From: an uncultured Alistipes sp.
Lineage (GTDB): Bacteria; Bacteroidota; Bacteroidia; Bacteroidales; Rikenellaceae
Assembly (NCBI GenBank): GCA_948442615.1
Contig: CAOJSG010000011.1
Location: 1 to 47,000, forward strand
Direction of reading: 5' to 3'
DNA length: 47,000 bases
Each line of letters starts with the position of its first letter. Within the stretch, counting starts at the first letter, position 1. This document shows, piece after piece, positions 1 to 9,465 of the stretch. Below the pieces are notes generated by a model. That model saw only the letters and a program-made list of their open reading frames with translations. It did no database searches and had not been told where the DNA came from. The translations under genes were made by a program, and so were the position numbers.

Positions 1-2
1 TC

Positions 3-1310
3 GTGCCGCAGCAGCATGTCAAGGACCTGTGGGAGACCTACAATCTGCATGTCGAGAACTTCTACAACTTCATCAAGATCAACAAGGAGCTGCGCGACCT
101 CGATCTGAAGAAGAACTACGAGCAGAAGACGGCGCTCTGCGAACAGGCCGAGGCGCTGGTGCTGGAGCCCTCGGTGGTCGAGGCGTTCCGCAAGCTGCAG
201 AAGCTGCACGACGAATGGCGCGAGACGGGGCCCGTGGCCAACGAATACAAGGAGGCGCTCTGGGAGCGTTTCAAGGAGGCTTCGAGCCGCATCAACAAGC
301 AGCATCAGGCCTATTTCGAGCAGATCAAGACCGAGCAGCTGCGCAACCTCGATCTGAAGACGGAGCTGTGCAACGCCGTGGAGGAGCTGGCCGCCCAGCC
401 GTTCTCGACGCGCAAGGAGTGGAACCGCGCCAGCGACCGGCTGCTGGAGATTCAGAAGACCTGGAAGACGATCGGCTTCGCGCCGAAAAAGGATAACAAC
501 CGGATTTACGAACGGTTCCGCACGGCGTGCGACGGCTTCTTCGAGACCAAGCGTGCGTTCTACGCCTCGCTGAAGAGCGAGATGGACCACAACCTGCTGA
601 TGAAGCAGGAGATCTGCGAGGCGGCCGAGGCGTTGCAGCAGAGCGAGGAGTGGAAGAAGACGACCGACGAGCTGATCGCCCTCCAGGCGCGCTGGAAGCA
701 GATCGGTGCGGTGCCCCGCCGCTATTCGGATCAAGTGTGGAAGCGGTTCCGCTCGGCCTGCGACCGTTTCTTCGAGCGCAAGGCGGCGCATTTCGCCGAT
801 GTGGACGGCGAGCACGAGGAGAATCTCCGCAAGAAGCTCGCCCTGCTGGACGAGATGGCTGCGGCCGACGTGCGCGAAGGGGGCTTCGAGGCGATCAAGG
901 CGTTCCAGCGCCGCTGGAGCGAGATCGGCTTCGTGCCCATCAAACGCAAGGAGGCCGTGCAGAAACGCTACAAGGCCGTGGTCGACGCGATGTTCGACAC
1001 GCTGCGCGGCTCGGAGCGCGACCGGTCGATGAACCGGTTCCGCGAGAAGGTCTCGACGCTCAAGGGCGCGGGCGACAAGCGGCTGCGCTCGGAGCGCGAA
1101 CGCCTATATAATAAGGTGCGGCAGATGGAGCAGGAGATCGCGCTGCTGGAGAACAACGTCGGGTTCTTCTCCAAATCGAAGAACGCCGAGGCGCTCGTGG
1201 CCGACGTGAAGGCCAAGATCGAACGGGCGAAGCAGGAGATGGCCGCCGTGGTCGAGAAGGTTCGCCTGATCGACCGCGAACAGCAGGAACAGTCCGCCGC
1301 GAAGGAGTGA
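3..1310 (+). CDS. DUF349 repeat protein (5' end cut by window)
   Basis: The reading frame is open from the first bases, so the gene begins before the window and the GTG at base 3 is only the first usable codon. The visible 435 residues hold four full DUF349 repeats, each with a W-x-x-[IT]-G-x-[VA]-P core followed by a helix of the type [RK]-[RY]-F/Y (about residues 72-105, 154-188, 231-264 and 305-335). The tail of an earlier repeat lies at residues 9-40. The last 70 residues are charged and heptad-like, probably a coiled coil. DUF349 proteins are cytoplasmic and of unknown biochemical role in Bacteroidota, where they are long multi-repeat proteins. The gene is followed by 288 noncoding bases and then pyrG. 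The family call is firm; no function can be given. Confidence 0.85.
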   Translation: MPQQHVKDLWETYNLHVENFYNFIKINKELRDLDLKKNYEQKTALCEQAEALVLEPSVVEAFRKLQKLHDEWRETGPVANEYKEALWERFKEASSRINKQHQAYFEQIKTEQLRNLDLKTELCNAVEELAAQPFSTRKEWNRASDRLLEIQKTWKTIGFAPKKDNNRIYERFRTACDGFFETKRAFYASLKSEMDHNLLMKQEICEAAEALQQSEEWKKTTDELIALQARWKQIGAVPRRYSDQVWKRFRSACDRFFERKAAHFADVDGEHEENLRKKLALLDEMAAADVREGGFEAIKAFQRRWSEIGFVPIKRKEAVQKRYKAVVDAMFDTLRGSERDRSMNRFREKVSTLKGAGDKRLRSERERLYNKVRQMEQEIALLENNVGFFSKSKNAEALVADVKAKIERAKQEMAAVVEKVRLIDREQQEQSAAKE

Positions 1311-1415
1311 GCGGACGGTGCGTTCCGGGTGGCCCGGCGCACGGCCCGGGCCGCGTCGCCGGGCATTCGTGTGGCCGGAAAGCGGCGGAGACGGAGTGCC
1401 GGGCCAGAAGGCAGG

Positions 1416-1493
1416 CACAGAATCGCGGCGCTGACAGGCCGGACCCGGAAACTCGGCTGACACGGAATTGCGGCGCTGACTGCCCGGACTCGG
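1416..1493. repeat. Imperfect 33-base direct repeat upstream of pyrG
   Basis: Two copies, 1416-1448 and 1461-1493, match at 28 of 33 positions, with a period of 45 bases. They share the core GCGGCGCTGAC. They fill part of the 288-base gap between the DUF349 gene and pyrG. The rest of this gap is GC-rich with no gene and no recognisable promoter. Confidence 0.6.
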
Positions 1494-1598
1494 GTACAGT
1501 GCGGGCGAACCGGAAAACGAGGGGGATCGGAACCGGACGGTTCGGGTCCGGGAACCCGGGAAATGGAGACTAACGAAGAAATTCAAGATAGAACGATT

Positions 1599-3233
1599 AT
1601 GAAACTGGCAAAACCGAAGTACATATTCGTGACGGGCGGCGTGGCCTCGTCGCTGGGCAAAGGCATCATTTCGGCCTCGATCGCCCGGCTGTTGCAGGCG
1701 CGCGGCTATTCGGTCACGATTCAGAAACTCGACCCCTACATCAACGTCGATCCGGGTACGCTGAACCCCTACGAGCACGGCGAGTGCTACGTGACCGAAG
1801 ACGGGGCCGAGACCGACCTCGACCTGGGGCACTACGAGCGTTTCACGAACCAGCCCACGTCGAAGGCCAACAACGTCACCACGGGCAAGATCTACAAGAG
1901 TGTCATCGAGAAGGAGCGCAAGGGCGAGTACCTCGGCAAGACCGTGCAGGTCATCCCCCACATCACCGACGAGATCAAACGCCGCATCCAGCTGCTGGGG
2001 CAGACCAAGCAGTACGACATCATCATCACCGAAATCGGCGGCACGGTGGGCGACATCGAATCGCTGCCCTTCATCGAGTCGGTGCGCCAGCTGCGCTATT
2101 CGCTCGGATACCGCAATACGGCGCTTGTGCATCTGACGCTGATTCCCTATATGGCCGCTTCGGGCGAGCTGAAGACCAAACCGACCCAGCATTCGGTCAA
2201 GGCGCTGCTGGAGAATGGGTTGCAGCCCGATATTCTGGTGCTGCGCACCGAGCATCCGCTCACGCAGAACCTGCGGCGCAAGGTGGCGCTCTTCTGCAAT
2301 GTCGACGCCAATGCGGTGATGGAGTCGATCGACGTGCCGACGATCTACGAGGTGCCGCTCCGGATGCACGAGCAGCATCTGGACGAGGTGGTGCTCGACA
2401 AGCTGAATCTCCCGGCCGACAAGGAGCCCGACATGGAGGGGTGGAAGGCCTTCGTGGAGAAGGTGAAGCATCCGCACGGCCGGCTGGACATCGCCCTGGT
2501 GGGCAAGTATACGGAGCTGCCCGACGCCTACAAGTCGATCAGCGAATCGTTCATCCATGCGGGGGCGGTCAACGACTGCAAGGTGAAGTTGCACTACGTC
2601 AACTCGGAGAAACTCACGCCCGAGACGGTGGCCGAGAAGCTGGGCGGCATGGCCGGCATTCTGGTGGCTCCGGGCTTCGGCAACCGCGGCATCGAGGGCA
2701 AGATCGAGGCGGTGCGCTATGCGCGCGAGCAGGGGGTTCCGTTCCTGGGCATCTGCCTGGGCATGCAGTGCGCCGTGATCGAATTCGCGCGCAACGTGCT
2801 GGGGCTGTCCGATGCCAATTCGAGCGAAATGGAGGCCACGCCCCATCCGGTGATCGACCTGATGGAGGAGCAGAAGGGGATCACGGCCAAAGGCGGCACG
2901 ATGCGTCTGGGCGCCTATCCCTGCGCGCTGAAGAAGGGCTCGAAAGTGGCGGCGGCCTACGGGACGCTCGACATTTCGGAGCGCCACCGTCACCGTTACG
3001 AGTTCAACAACGACTACCTGGCGCAGTTCGAGGCGGCCGGCATGAAGGCCGTGGGCGTCAACCCCGATACGGGGCTGGTCGAGGTGGTCGAGGTGGAGAG
3101 CCATCCCTGGTTCGTGGGTACGCAGTACCATCCCGAATACAGGAGCACGGCGCTGCGGCCCTCGCCCCTGTTCGTGGCCTTCGTGCGCGCGGCTATGGAG
3201 CACGCCTCGAAACAGCAGCAGCAGAAAAAATAG
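1599..3233 (+). CDS. pyrG: CTP synthase
   Basis: CTP synthase makes CTP from UTP, ATP and glutamine in the cytoplasm, the last step of pyrimidine nucleotide synthesis. The N-terminal synthetase domain starts with AKPKYIFVTGGVASSLGKG, containing the P-loop at about residues 13-22. The C-terminal class I glutamine amidotransferase domain carries the triad Cys386 (GICLGMQ), His511 and Glu513 (QYHPE). The product is 544 residues, the usual family length. I chose the ATG at 1599 because homologues start just before AKPKYIF; an in-frame ATG at 1563 would add 12 unconserved residues. yidC follows after 23 bases, so the two are probably co-transcribed. Confidence 0.97.
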   Translation: MKLAKPKYIFVTGGVASSLGKGIISASIARLLQARGYSVTIQKLDPYINVDPGTLNPYEHGECYVTEDGAETDLDLGHYERFTNQPTSKANNVTTGKIYKSVIEKERKGEYLGKTVQVIPHITDEIKRRIQLLGQTKQYDIIITEIGGTVGDIESLPFIESVRQLRYSLGYRNTALVHLTLIPYMAASGELKTKPTQHSVKALLENGLQPDILVLRTEHPLTQNLRRKVALFCNVDANAVMESIDVPTIYEVPLRMHEQHLDEVVLDKLNLPADKEPDMEGWKAFVEKVKHPHGRLDIALVGKYTELPDAYKSISESFIHAGAVNDCKVKLHYVNSEKLTPETVAEKLGGMAGILVAPGFGNRGIEGKIEAVRYAREQGVPFLGICLGMQCAVIEFARNVLGLSDANSSEMEATPHPVIDLMEEQKGITAKGGTMRLGAYPCALKKGSKVAAAYGTLDISERHRHRYEFNNDYLAQFEAAGMKAVGVNPDTGLVEVVEVESHPWFVGTQYHPEYRSTALRPSPLFVAFVRAAMEHASKQQQQKK

Positions 3234-3256
3234 ATCAACGAAACGAAGTTCGATAG

Positions 3257-5194
3257 ATGGATAAAAAATCGATTACCGGTATCGCGATCGTCGCGGTGCT
3301 GTTTCTGGGTTTCGCCTATTTCAACAGCAAGCAGCAGGAGAAGTACCAGCGGGAGCTGGCGGCCTATCAGGCGCGCCAGGACTCCCTGGCGGCGCTCAAT
3401 GCGCCCGTGCGGCCTGCGCCTGCACCCGATTCGACCTCGCTGACGGCGGGGGTGCCGGACGACGCGGCGATGTCGATGCCCGAGGCGGAGTATCGCCGGC
3501 GGAGCGAGCTGCTGGGCGATGCGCTGGCCGAGGCTCATGCGGCCGAAGCGGCCGAAATCGTGGCCGAGAACGACGTGATGAAGGTGACGTTCTCCACGCG
3601 GGGCGGCCAGGTGACCGACGTCGTGCTGAAGGACTATACCCGTTATGCCCCGCGCGGCGAGCGCAACGAGCCGATCCGGCTGTTCGACCCCGAGAGCGCG
3701 CGGTTCAACATGCAGTTCTACATCCGCAATCTGCGCAACCAGACCGTCCCGGTCAATACGATGGACTACGTCTTCCGGGCGGAACCCGTGCAGCGCGCGG
3801 GCGATGCGCAGCGGATCGTCATGCGGCTGCCCGTGGCCGAGGGCTCGGCGCTGGTTTATGAGTATACGCTCTACGACAGCAAGACCCCGAGCCGCGACTA
3901 CTTGGTCGACCTGCGCGTGCGCATGGAGAACATGGGCGGCCTGATGGCCAACCAGACCACGGTGGGCATCGACTGGTCGAACACCTCGTACCAGAACGAA
4001 AAGGGATTCAAGAACGAGAACATGTACACCACGCTCTCGTACCGGTTCCCGGGCGAGAGCTCGATCGAAGACCTGGGAATGAGCGAGGAGAGCAAGTCCA
4101 AGGAGGTGACGACAAAGATCAACTGGGTGGCCTTCAAGCAGCAGTTCTTCTCGTCGGTGTTCATCGCCGGAGAAAACATGCAGAATGCCAAGCTGGCGTT
4201 CGACACGGCCAAACCCGGATCGGACTACCTGAAAAACTTTTCGGCCCGCATGACCGTGCCCTACTCGATGCAGACCGAAGGGTACGATTTCGCCTTCTAT
4301 TTCGGCCCCAACAAGTATTCGATTCTCAAGCAGGTGGTCGACGGCAAGAACGGGGAGCTCCACCTCGAACGGCTCATTCCGCTCGGATGGGGCATTTTCG
4401 GCTGGGTGAACCGCTGGTGCGTGATTCCGGTTTTCGACTTCCTGCGCAACTATATCTCGAGCTTCGGCATCATCATCCTCATCTTGGCCGTGCTCATCAA
4501 GCTGGTGATCTCGCCCCTGACCTACAAGAGCTACATCTCGTCGGCCAAGATGCGGGTCATCAAGCCCGAGGTGGACGCCCTCGCCAAGAAATTCCCCAAG
4601 CAGGAGGACGCCATGAAGAAACAGCAGGCGACGATGGAGCTCTACAAGAAAGCGGGCATCAATCCGATGGGCGGCTGCATCCCGATGCTCATCCAGATGC
4701 CGATTCTGATCGCCATGTTCCGGTTCTTCCCGGCGTCGATCGAGCTGCGCGAGCAGCCGTTCCTGTGGGCCGACGACCTGTCGTCGTACGACAGCGTCTG
4801 GAACCTGCCTTTCTCGATTCCGTTCTACGGCGACCACGTGTCGCTGTTCGCGCTGCTGATGACCGTGACGCTGTTCGTCTTCTCCTATTTCAACTACCAG
4901 CAGACGGCCTCGTCGCAGCCTCAGATGGCCGGCATGAAGTTCATGATGGTCTACCTGATGCCCATCATGATGCTCTTCTGGTTCAACAACTACTCGAGCG
5001 GTCTGTGCTACTACTACTTCCTCTCGACGCTGATTTCGATCGTGCAGACGCTGGTGATCCGGCGGATGATCGACGACGAGAAGATCCATGCCATCATGAA
5101 GGCCAATGTCGCCAAGCGGACAAACGGCAAGAAATCGAAGTTCCAGCAGCGCTACGAGGAGTTGATGCGCGAGCAGCAGGCTCGGCGCAAGTGA
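3257..5194 (+). CDS. yidC: Membrane protein insertase YidC
   Basis: YidC inserts and folds inner-membrane proteins, alone or with SecYEG. The 645-residue product has an N-terminal membrane anchor (about residues 6-21), a large periplasmic beta-rich domain to about residue 370, then the conserved membrane core, with segments near residues 375-430, 465-490, 525-560 and 575-610. It ends in a basic tail (KRTNGKKSKFQQRYEELMRE) expected to face the ribosome. The size and layout are those of the Gram-negative, long-form family. It lies 23 bases after pyrG and is closed by a strong terminator at 5217-5264, so pyrG-yidC looks like one transcription unit. Confidence 0.96.
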   Translation: MDKKSITGIAIVAVLFLGFAYFNSKQQEKYQRELAAYQARQDSLAALNAPVRPAPAPDSTSLTAGVPDDAAMSMPEAEYRRRSELLGDALAEAHAAEAAEIVAENDVMKVTFSTRGGQVTDVVLKDYTRYAPRGERNEPIRLFDPESARFNMQFYIRNLRNQTVPVNTMDYVFRAEPVQRAGDAQRIVMRLPVAEGSALVYEYTLYDSKTPSRDYLVDLRVRMENMGGLMANQTTVGIDWSNTSYQNEKGFKNENMYTTLSYRFPGESSIEDLGMSEESKSKEVTTKINWVAFKQQFFSSVFIAGENMQNAKLAFDTAKPGSDYLKNFSARMTVPYSMQTEGYDFAFYFGPNKYSILKQVVDGKNGELHLERLIPLGWGIFGWVNRWCVIPVFDFLRNYISSFGIIILILAVLIKLVISPLTYKSYISSAKMRVIKPEVDALAKKFPKQEDAMKKQQATMELYKKAGINPMGGCIPMLIQMPILIAMFRFFPASIELREQPFLWADDLSSYDSVWNLPFSIPFYGDHVSLFALLMTVTLFVFSYFNYQQTASSQPQMAGMKFMMVYLMPIMMLFWFNNYSSGLCYYYFLSTLISIVQTLVIRRMIDDEKIHAIMKANVAKRTNGKKSKFQQRYEELMREQQARRK

Positions 5195-5216
5195 TCTCCG
5201 GCTGCGGAGCCTATCG

Positions 5217-5264
5217 CGCCGAAGCGGGGTGTCTGCGGACATCGTCCGCTTCGGCGTCGTTTTT
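5217..5264 (+). terminator. Rho-independent terminator after yidC
   Basis: An 11-base perfect stem (5217-5227 with 5246-5256, CGCCGAAGCGG) encloses a smaller GTGTC/GACAT stem. It is followed by T5 at 5260-5264. The position, 22 bases after the yidC stop, fits the end of the pyrG-yidC operon. Confidence 0.85.
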
Positions 5265-5372
5265 GTGCGGTGCGGAGGTGAGGGGCCTGCGGATCTCTCC
5301 GCGCGGCGCCGGTCGTACGCAGCCGGCGCGGCGGGCGAAGGCGCGGGCCGGATCGTTTCATCGTAAAAGCGG

Positions 5373-6230
5373 ATGACAATGAGAAAATGGATGCTCGTAT
5401 GGGCGCTGTGGGCCGCAGGGACGGCCGCGGCGCAGCAGCTGGGGACGAACTACCGGCTGAAGCGGGTGATTCCCGTCGAAGGCAGACAGGGAGTGGCGGC
5501 CGATGCCGACTATTATTACGTTTCGGGCAGCACGGCGCTCTACAAGTATGCCAAGAACGGCGAGCTGATCGCCTGTAACGAACGGCCGTTCGAGGGGCTG
5601 CCGCTTCCGGCCAACCACATCGGCGACATCGACGTGTGGAACGGCGAGATCTATGCCGGCATCGAGACCTTCGTCGACGGGCGCGGCGAACACATCCAGG
5701 TGGCGGTGTACGATGCCGACAGCCTGAAATGGCGCCGGTCGATCGACTGGAATGCCGATTCGGGCCAGGTGGAGGTGTGCGGCCTGGCCGTCGACCGCGA
5801 CCGCGGCAAAGTCTGGATGGCCGATTGGGTAGACGGCCGCTATCTCTACGAGTACGACCTGGCCTCGGGACGCTATCTGCGCAAGGTGCATCTGCGTCCG
5901 GTGCCGCAGTGGCAGCAGGGCATCTTCATGGCGGAGGGGCGGATGCTGCTGTCTGCGGACGACGGCGATGCCGATCTGGACGAGGCCGACAACCTTTATA
6001 TAGCCGATCTGCGCGACGGCGGCAGTGCGGCGACGGTCCTGCCGTTCCGGCTGATGGACGATTTCAGACGGCCGGGCGAGATCGAGGGGTTGGCGATCGA
6101 TCCCGCGACGAACGATCTGCTCGTGTTGTCGAACCGCGGCGCACGCATCGTGCTGGGGATGCCGCGGGGCTTTTACCCCGGTTACGACCGCGAGCTGCAC
6201 GAACTGTACGTCTACGAACGGATCGACTGA
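5373..6230 (+). CDS. Secreted beta-propeller-like protein, function unknown
   Basis: The 285-residue product begins with a signal peptide (MRKWMLVWALWAAGTAAAQ, cut likely after AAAQ). The mature part has repeated short beta-strand blocks with YLYEYD, KVWMADW and LYIADL motifs. Near the C-terminus GEIEGLAIDPATNDLLVLSN resembles SdiA-regulated or phytase-like propeller proteins. I do not recognise a catalytic motif. Either ATG at 5373 or ATG at 5379 could be the start; both keep the signal peptide. It sits alone between the yidC terminator and a terminator at 6342. No promoter of the TAnnTTTG type was seen just upstream. A role in the periplasm or at the outer membrane is inference from the signal peptide. 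Confidence 0.75.
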   Translation: MTMRKWMLVWALWAAGTAAAQQLGTNYRLKRVIPVEGRQGVAADADYYYVSGSTALYKYAKNGELIACNERPFEGLPLPANHIGDIDVWNGEIYAGIETFVDGRGEHIQVAVYDADSLKWRRSIDWNADSGQVEVCGLAVDRDRGKVWMADWVDGRYLYEYDLASGRYLRKVHLRPVPQWQQGIFMAEGRMLLSADDGDADLDEADNLYIADLRDGGSAATVLPFRLMDDFRRPGEIEGLAIDPATNDLLVLSNRGARIVLGMPRGFYPGYDRELHELYVYERID

Positions 6231-6341
6231 GGCCGTGCGGCGCTTCTTCCTGTGCGCCGTCGGGCCGCGGTGCGCCCCGCACGGAAAAGGGTGCGCCCGT
6301 GCGGTAGCCGATGCGTGCCGGAGGAGCCCGGAAATGAAAAT

Positions 6342-6374
6342 CGCCCCCGTCGGAATCGGGTTCCGACGGGGGCG
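6342..6374. terminator. Bidirectional terminator between convergent genes
   Basis: A perfect 14-base stem (6342-6355 with 6361-6374, CGCCCCCGTCGGAA) with a 5-base loop. On the minus strand it is followed by ATTTTCATTTC, so it most likely ends the minus-strand metal operon. On the plus strand the tail is weaker. The remaining bases from 6375 to 6567 are GC-rich with no gene. Confidence 0.75.
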
Positions 6375-6567
6375 AAATCGTTGAGACCGCATCAGCCGGC
6401 CGCATCTGTCAGTTGCGTTTACCGGCCGTATCTGTCGGCCTGTTGCCGGCCGGCGCAGCCGGTTGTTGCGGCGCGGAGGGCCGCTTTTCCGCTCCTCTGA
6501 GCGGCGGCATCCGGATGCGCTTCGGGCACCCGGAGCCGCCGAAGCGGCCGGGCGCGAACCGGAGGGA

Positions 6568-6885
6568 CTACTTCTTCTCGGCGGCCGCGGCGGGTACGAC
6601 CTCGGCTTTTACCTTCAGCGTGCCGAGTCCCTTCACGATGTTCGCATCGTTGTTTTTGGTCGGATCGTAGGTCACGGTGACCTGTTTGGCCGTTACGTCG
6701 ATCTGCACGTCTTTGATCCCCTTGCCCAGCGAGGGGACGTTGTCCATGATCTTCTTGGCGCAGTGTTCGCAGTGGATGTCGGTGGCGAATACGGTGGTTA
6801 CCTGTTTCTTGCCCGTGCTTTTCTGTGCCGAGCAGATGCCTGCGCCCATCAGCAGCGCCAGGCAGATCATTGCGATTTTTTTCAT
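6568..6885 (-). CDS. Secreted heavy-metal-associated (HMA) domain protein
   Basis: A 105-residue protein with a signal peptide (residues 1-20, MKKIAMICLALLMGAGICSA) and one HMA domain (about residues 28-95). The metal-binding motif is DIHCEHC, with Cys39 and Cys42 in a CxxC pair. HMA domains bind Cu(I), Zn(II) or similar soft metals; here the signal peptide puts it outside the cytoplasm, unlike most HMA chaperones. The C-terminal tail is Ala/Glu/Lys rich. It is the last gene of a four-gene minus-strand operon behind a TonB receptor, 130 bases downstream of that receptor's stop. The metal is not readable from the sequence; copper is the family-based guess. Confidence 0.88.
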   Translation of the reverse strand: MKKIAMICLALLMGAGICSAQKSTGKKQVTTVFATDIHCEHCAKKIMDNVPSLGKGIKDVQIDVTAKQVTVTYDPTKNNDANIVKGLGTLKVKAEVVPAAAAEKK

Positions 6886-6981
6886 GGTTGTCAGCTGTTT
6901 TTGAATTTCGTGTTCGTGTCATGGCCGGAGCCTGCGGGCGGGATCTCCCGCCGTGCGGCTCCGCGAAGAGAGCCGGAGCCT

Positions 6982-7006
6982 GCGGCCCGCGTCCGTCGCG
7001 GGCCGC
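6982..7006. other. Stem-loop between TonB receptor and HMA gene
   Basis: A perfect 10-base GC stem (GCGGCCCGCG with CGCGGGCCGC, loop TCCGT) lies 10 bases beyond the receptor stop, with no T run. It could be an mRNA-stabilising or attenuating structure that sets the HMA gene apart from the receptor. The 14-mer GCCGGAGCCTGCGG also occurs twice next to it. Confidence 0.5.
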
Positions 7007-7015
7007 GGACCGGTG

Positions 7016-9397
7016 TCAGTAGAGGTTGAACCGCATACCGGCATAGAATTTCCGGCCCATCAGCGGTCCCCATACGTTCATCGAGTTGAACCCGGCCGAG
7101 AATGGATCGTCGGCCCCCAGGATCGGGTCGTGCTGACGGTAGTCGGCGATATTCTCGCAGCCGACGTAGATGTCGAATCTGCCTACCTTGCGGGTCACCT
7201 GGGCGTAGAACATGGGATAGCGGGGCGAGTAGCGGTCGTGGCGCAGGTCGCCGTCCTGCGTGGGGATGCGCGCCGGACCGTTGAGCTGCGCCGTGGCATC
7301 GAATACCCAGCGGCGGAACTTGGTGGCGTACTGGATGTTGAGCAGCGTCTTGTACTGGCTCACCAGCGGCCGCTCGATGCGCGCCGTCGTGCCGTCGGGC
7401 CGCCGGATCGTCATGCGGCTGTCCGTATAGCGGAACGTGGCGAAGATGTCCAGCCGCTCGCGGGGCGTCCACGAGAAGTCGATCTGGTAGGTGTCGGTGT
7501 ACGACCGGCCGTCGGACTCGTAGATGTTGATGCACTCGGGGTTCCACTCCTGGTCGGCCACCACCGCATGATAGAACTGCGTGCGGAAGTAGTCGGCGCT
7601 CAGCGTGGCGTCGCCCGGCTGCACCAGTCCGAACGTCTGCGTCAGGCTGCCGCCCAGCGTGAGGGCCTTCTCCAGCCGGTCGAACCTGGCGAAGTCGAAG
7701 CCCGATCCCGTCAGGTCGCCGTCGAAGACGATCTGGCGCCCCGTCGCCAGCATGCCGATGTTGTCCGTGATGACGTTGGTCGATCGGTAGCCCAGTCCGG
7801 CCGAGGCGCGCAGCGCGGTCGAGGCGGTGATGTTCCATTTCAGATGGCCGCGCGGCGTGGCGAAGAACCGGTCGTAATAGCGGTTGTAGTCGCCCCGGAT
7901 GCCCGCCACGATCGAGAACTTGTCCTTGATGGCATAGGTATATTCGGCGTAGACGCCCGCCTCGCGTTCGTTGCGGTCGAAGAGGTAGCTGCGCGTCTGC
8001 TCGGGCAGATTCACGAGCCAGGGCGTGCGGTTCAGCAGACTCTCGCGGTAGTATTGCAGATGGGCCTGCGCCCCGACGATCAGCGACGACCGGTAGGTGA
8101 AGTAGTGGTTGTACATCAGATTCAGCGCCAGCGAGTTTTCGTTGCCGCGGTAGTCGTTGAGCCCGAAGTAGGCCTTTTCGTTGAAGTGGTCGAAGTCGGC
8201 CACGAAGGCGATGTTCGAACGCATCTCGTCCTGCGCCTCGGCGTCGTAGACCGACGGGCCGACGGGCATGCCGATCTTGACATAGCCGTTCGCGCCGCGG
8301 TTGCGGATGTGCGAGCCGTAGAGGGGCTTCTCCTTTTCCGGGGCTTCGGGGTCGTTCCAGACGCTCCAGTGGTCGAGCATGGCGCGGCGCATGCCCTCCG
8401 TGTTGCGGTAGCCGACCATGCCGCCCAGGCGGTTCTCCTGGACGAATTTCCAGCCCCAGCGGATCTGCATGCCGTTGTCGGCGGCGTAGAGCCACTTGTT
8501 CGCGATGTTGATCTGGTCGGCGAGGGGCAGATCGCGGAAGCCGTCGCTGTTGTGGTCCATCTTGCGTACGTCGGTGTCGGCCGAGCCGTGCAGCAGGATG
8601 ATGCTCGTGAGCTTCTTGTCCTTCGTGACGGGGAATGCCGTGGTGACGTTGGCCTCGGGGCGCAGCTCGTCGTCGAGATAGAGGTTGACGAAGAGGCGCT
8701 CCTCGTCCGTCGGCTTGCGGTGTTCGAGGTTGATCTGGCCCGTGATGGCCTCGTGGCCCGCCGTGACGGAGGCCACGCCCTTCGACACCTGGATCGAGTT
8801 GAGCCACATGCCCGGCGTGTAGCTCAGCCCGTAGGGAGCCGACAGACCGCGCATGATGGGGCGGTTCTCGTCGAGAATCTGCGTGTAGGTGCCCGCGAGA
8901 CCGAGCATCTTGATCTGCCGCGCGCCCGAGATGGCGTCGCTGTAGCCGACCGTCACCGACGCGGAGTTCTCGAACGATTCGGCCAGGTTGCAGCAGGCCA
9001 TCTTGCAGAGTCCCGCGAACGAGATCATCTCGCTCTTGACCAGTCCGTCGCGCTTGACGTAGTTGCCGCTGAGGTTGCCTTCGACCACCACGTCGTCGAG
9101 GGCGACTCCCTCGCTGCGCAGTGCGAATGCGACCGGCTCCGCGCCGGCTACCCGGAGCGTGTCGTTCACGAATCCCAGATACGACGCTACCAGGCGGTCG
9201 TATCCCTTGACTTTGTGGAGCGAGAAGGCGCCTGCGGCGTCGGTGCTGTCGCCCACGGTGGTGCCGGCCCAGTAGACCGAGGCGCCCACGAGGGGTTGTC
9301 CGTCGGCATCGCGTACGGTGCCTTTCACCTCCTGTGCGCGCACGGCGCCGCACAGGCCGGACAATAGGGTGAATAAGATCGATAGTTGGATTTTCAT
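7016..9397 (-). CDS. TonB-dependent outer-membrane receptor, probably metal-linked
   Basis: A 793-residue outer-membrane receptor. A signal peptide (residues 1-21) is followed by a carboxypeptidase-D regulatory-like domain (VKGTVRDADGQPLVGASVYW, about residues 24-95). A plug domain follows with the usual QIKMLGL and LDENRP motifs, and then a long beta-barrel ending in an aromatic-rich YAGMRFNLY strand. The plug carries an unusual LCKMACC motif (Cys131, Cys135, Cys136). This motif and the flanking Cys/His protein and HMA protein suggest import of a soft metal or metal complex, which is inference. It lies 68 bases downstream of the Cys/His protein gene and upstream of the HMA gene in one operon. 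Confidence 0.92.
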   Translation of the reverse strand: MKIQLSILFTLLSGLCGAVRAQEVKGTVRDADGQPLVGASVYWAGTTVGDSTDAAGAFSLHKVKGYDRLVASYLGFVNDTLRVAGAEPVAFALRSEGVALDDVVVEGNLSGNYVKRDGLVKSEMISFAGLCKMACCNLAESFENSASVTVGYSDAISGARQIKMLGLAGTYTQILDENRPIMRGLSAPYGLSYTPGMWLNSIQVSKGVASVTAGHEAITGQINLEHRKPTDEERLFVNLYLDDELRPEANVTTAFPVTKDKKLTSIILLHGSADTDVRKMDHNSDGFRDLPLADQINIANKWLYAADNGMQIRWGWKFVQENRLGGMVGYRNTEGMRRAMLDHWSVWNDPEAPEKEKPLYGSHIRNRGANGYVKIGMPVGPSVYDAEAQDEMRSNIAFVADFDHFNEKAYFGLNDYRGNENSLALNLMYNHYFTYRSSLIVGAQAHLQYYRESLLNRTPWLVNLPEQTRSYLFDRNEREAGVYAEYTYAIKDKFSIVAGIRGDYNRYYDRFFATPRGHLKWNITASTALRASAGLGYRSTNVITDNIGMLATGRQIVFDGDLTGSGFDFARFDRLEKALTLGGSLTQTFGLVQPGDATLSADYFRTQFYHAVVADQEWNPECINIYESDGRSYTDTYQIDFSWTPRERLDIFATFRYTDSRMTIRRPDGTTARIERPLVSQYKTLLNIQYATKFRRWVFDATAQLNGPARIPTQDGDLRHDRYSPRYPMFYAQVTRKVGRFDIYVGCENIADYRQHDPILGADDPFSAGFNSMNVWGPLMGRKFYAGMRFNLY

Positions 9398-9465
9398 CGG
9401 ATATTCCGTTATTGGTCAAAACTCGGACGGACGGAATACGCTGCGGTATCCGTCGTGATTCGGTG

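Noticed and set aside
1104..3203. Long minus-strand open frame opposite pyrG
   Set aside because: It is the antisense shadow of pyrG in GC-rich DNA; its product is His/Leu/Arg-rich with no signal, motif or family likeness.
6953..9367. Plus-strand open frame opposite the TonB receptor
   Set aside because: Val/Ala/Arg-rich antisense shadow; the minus strand encodes an unmistakable receptor.
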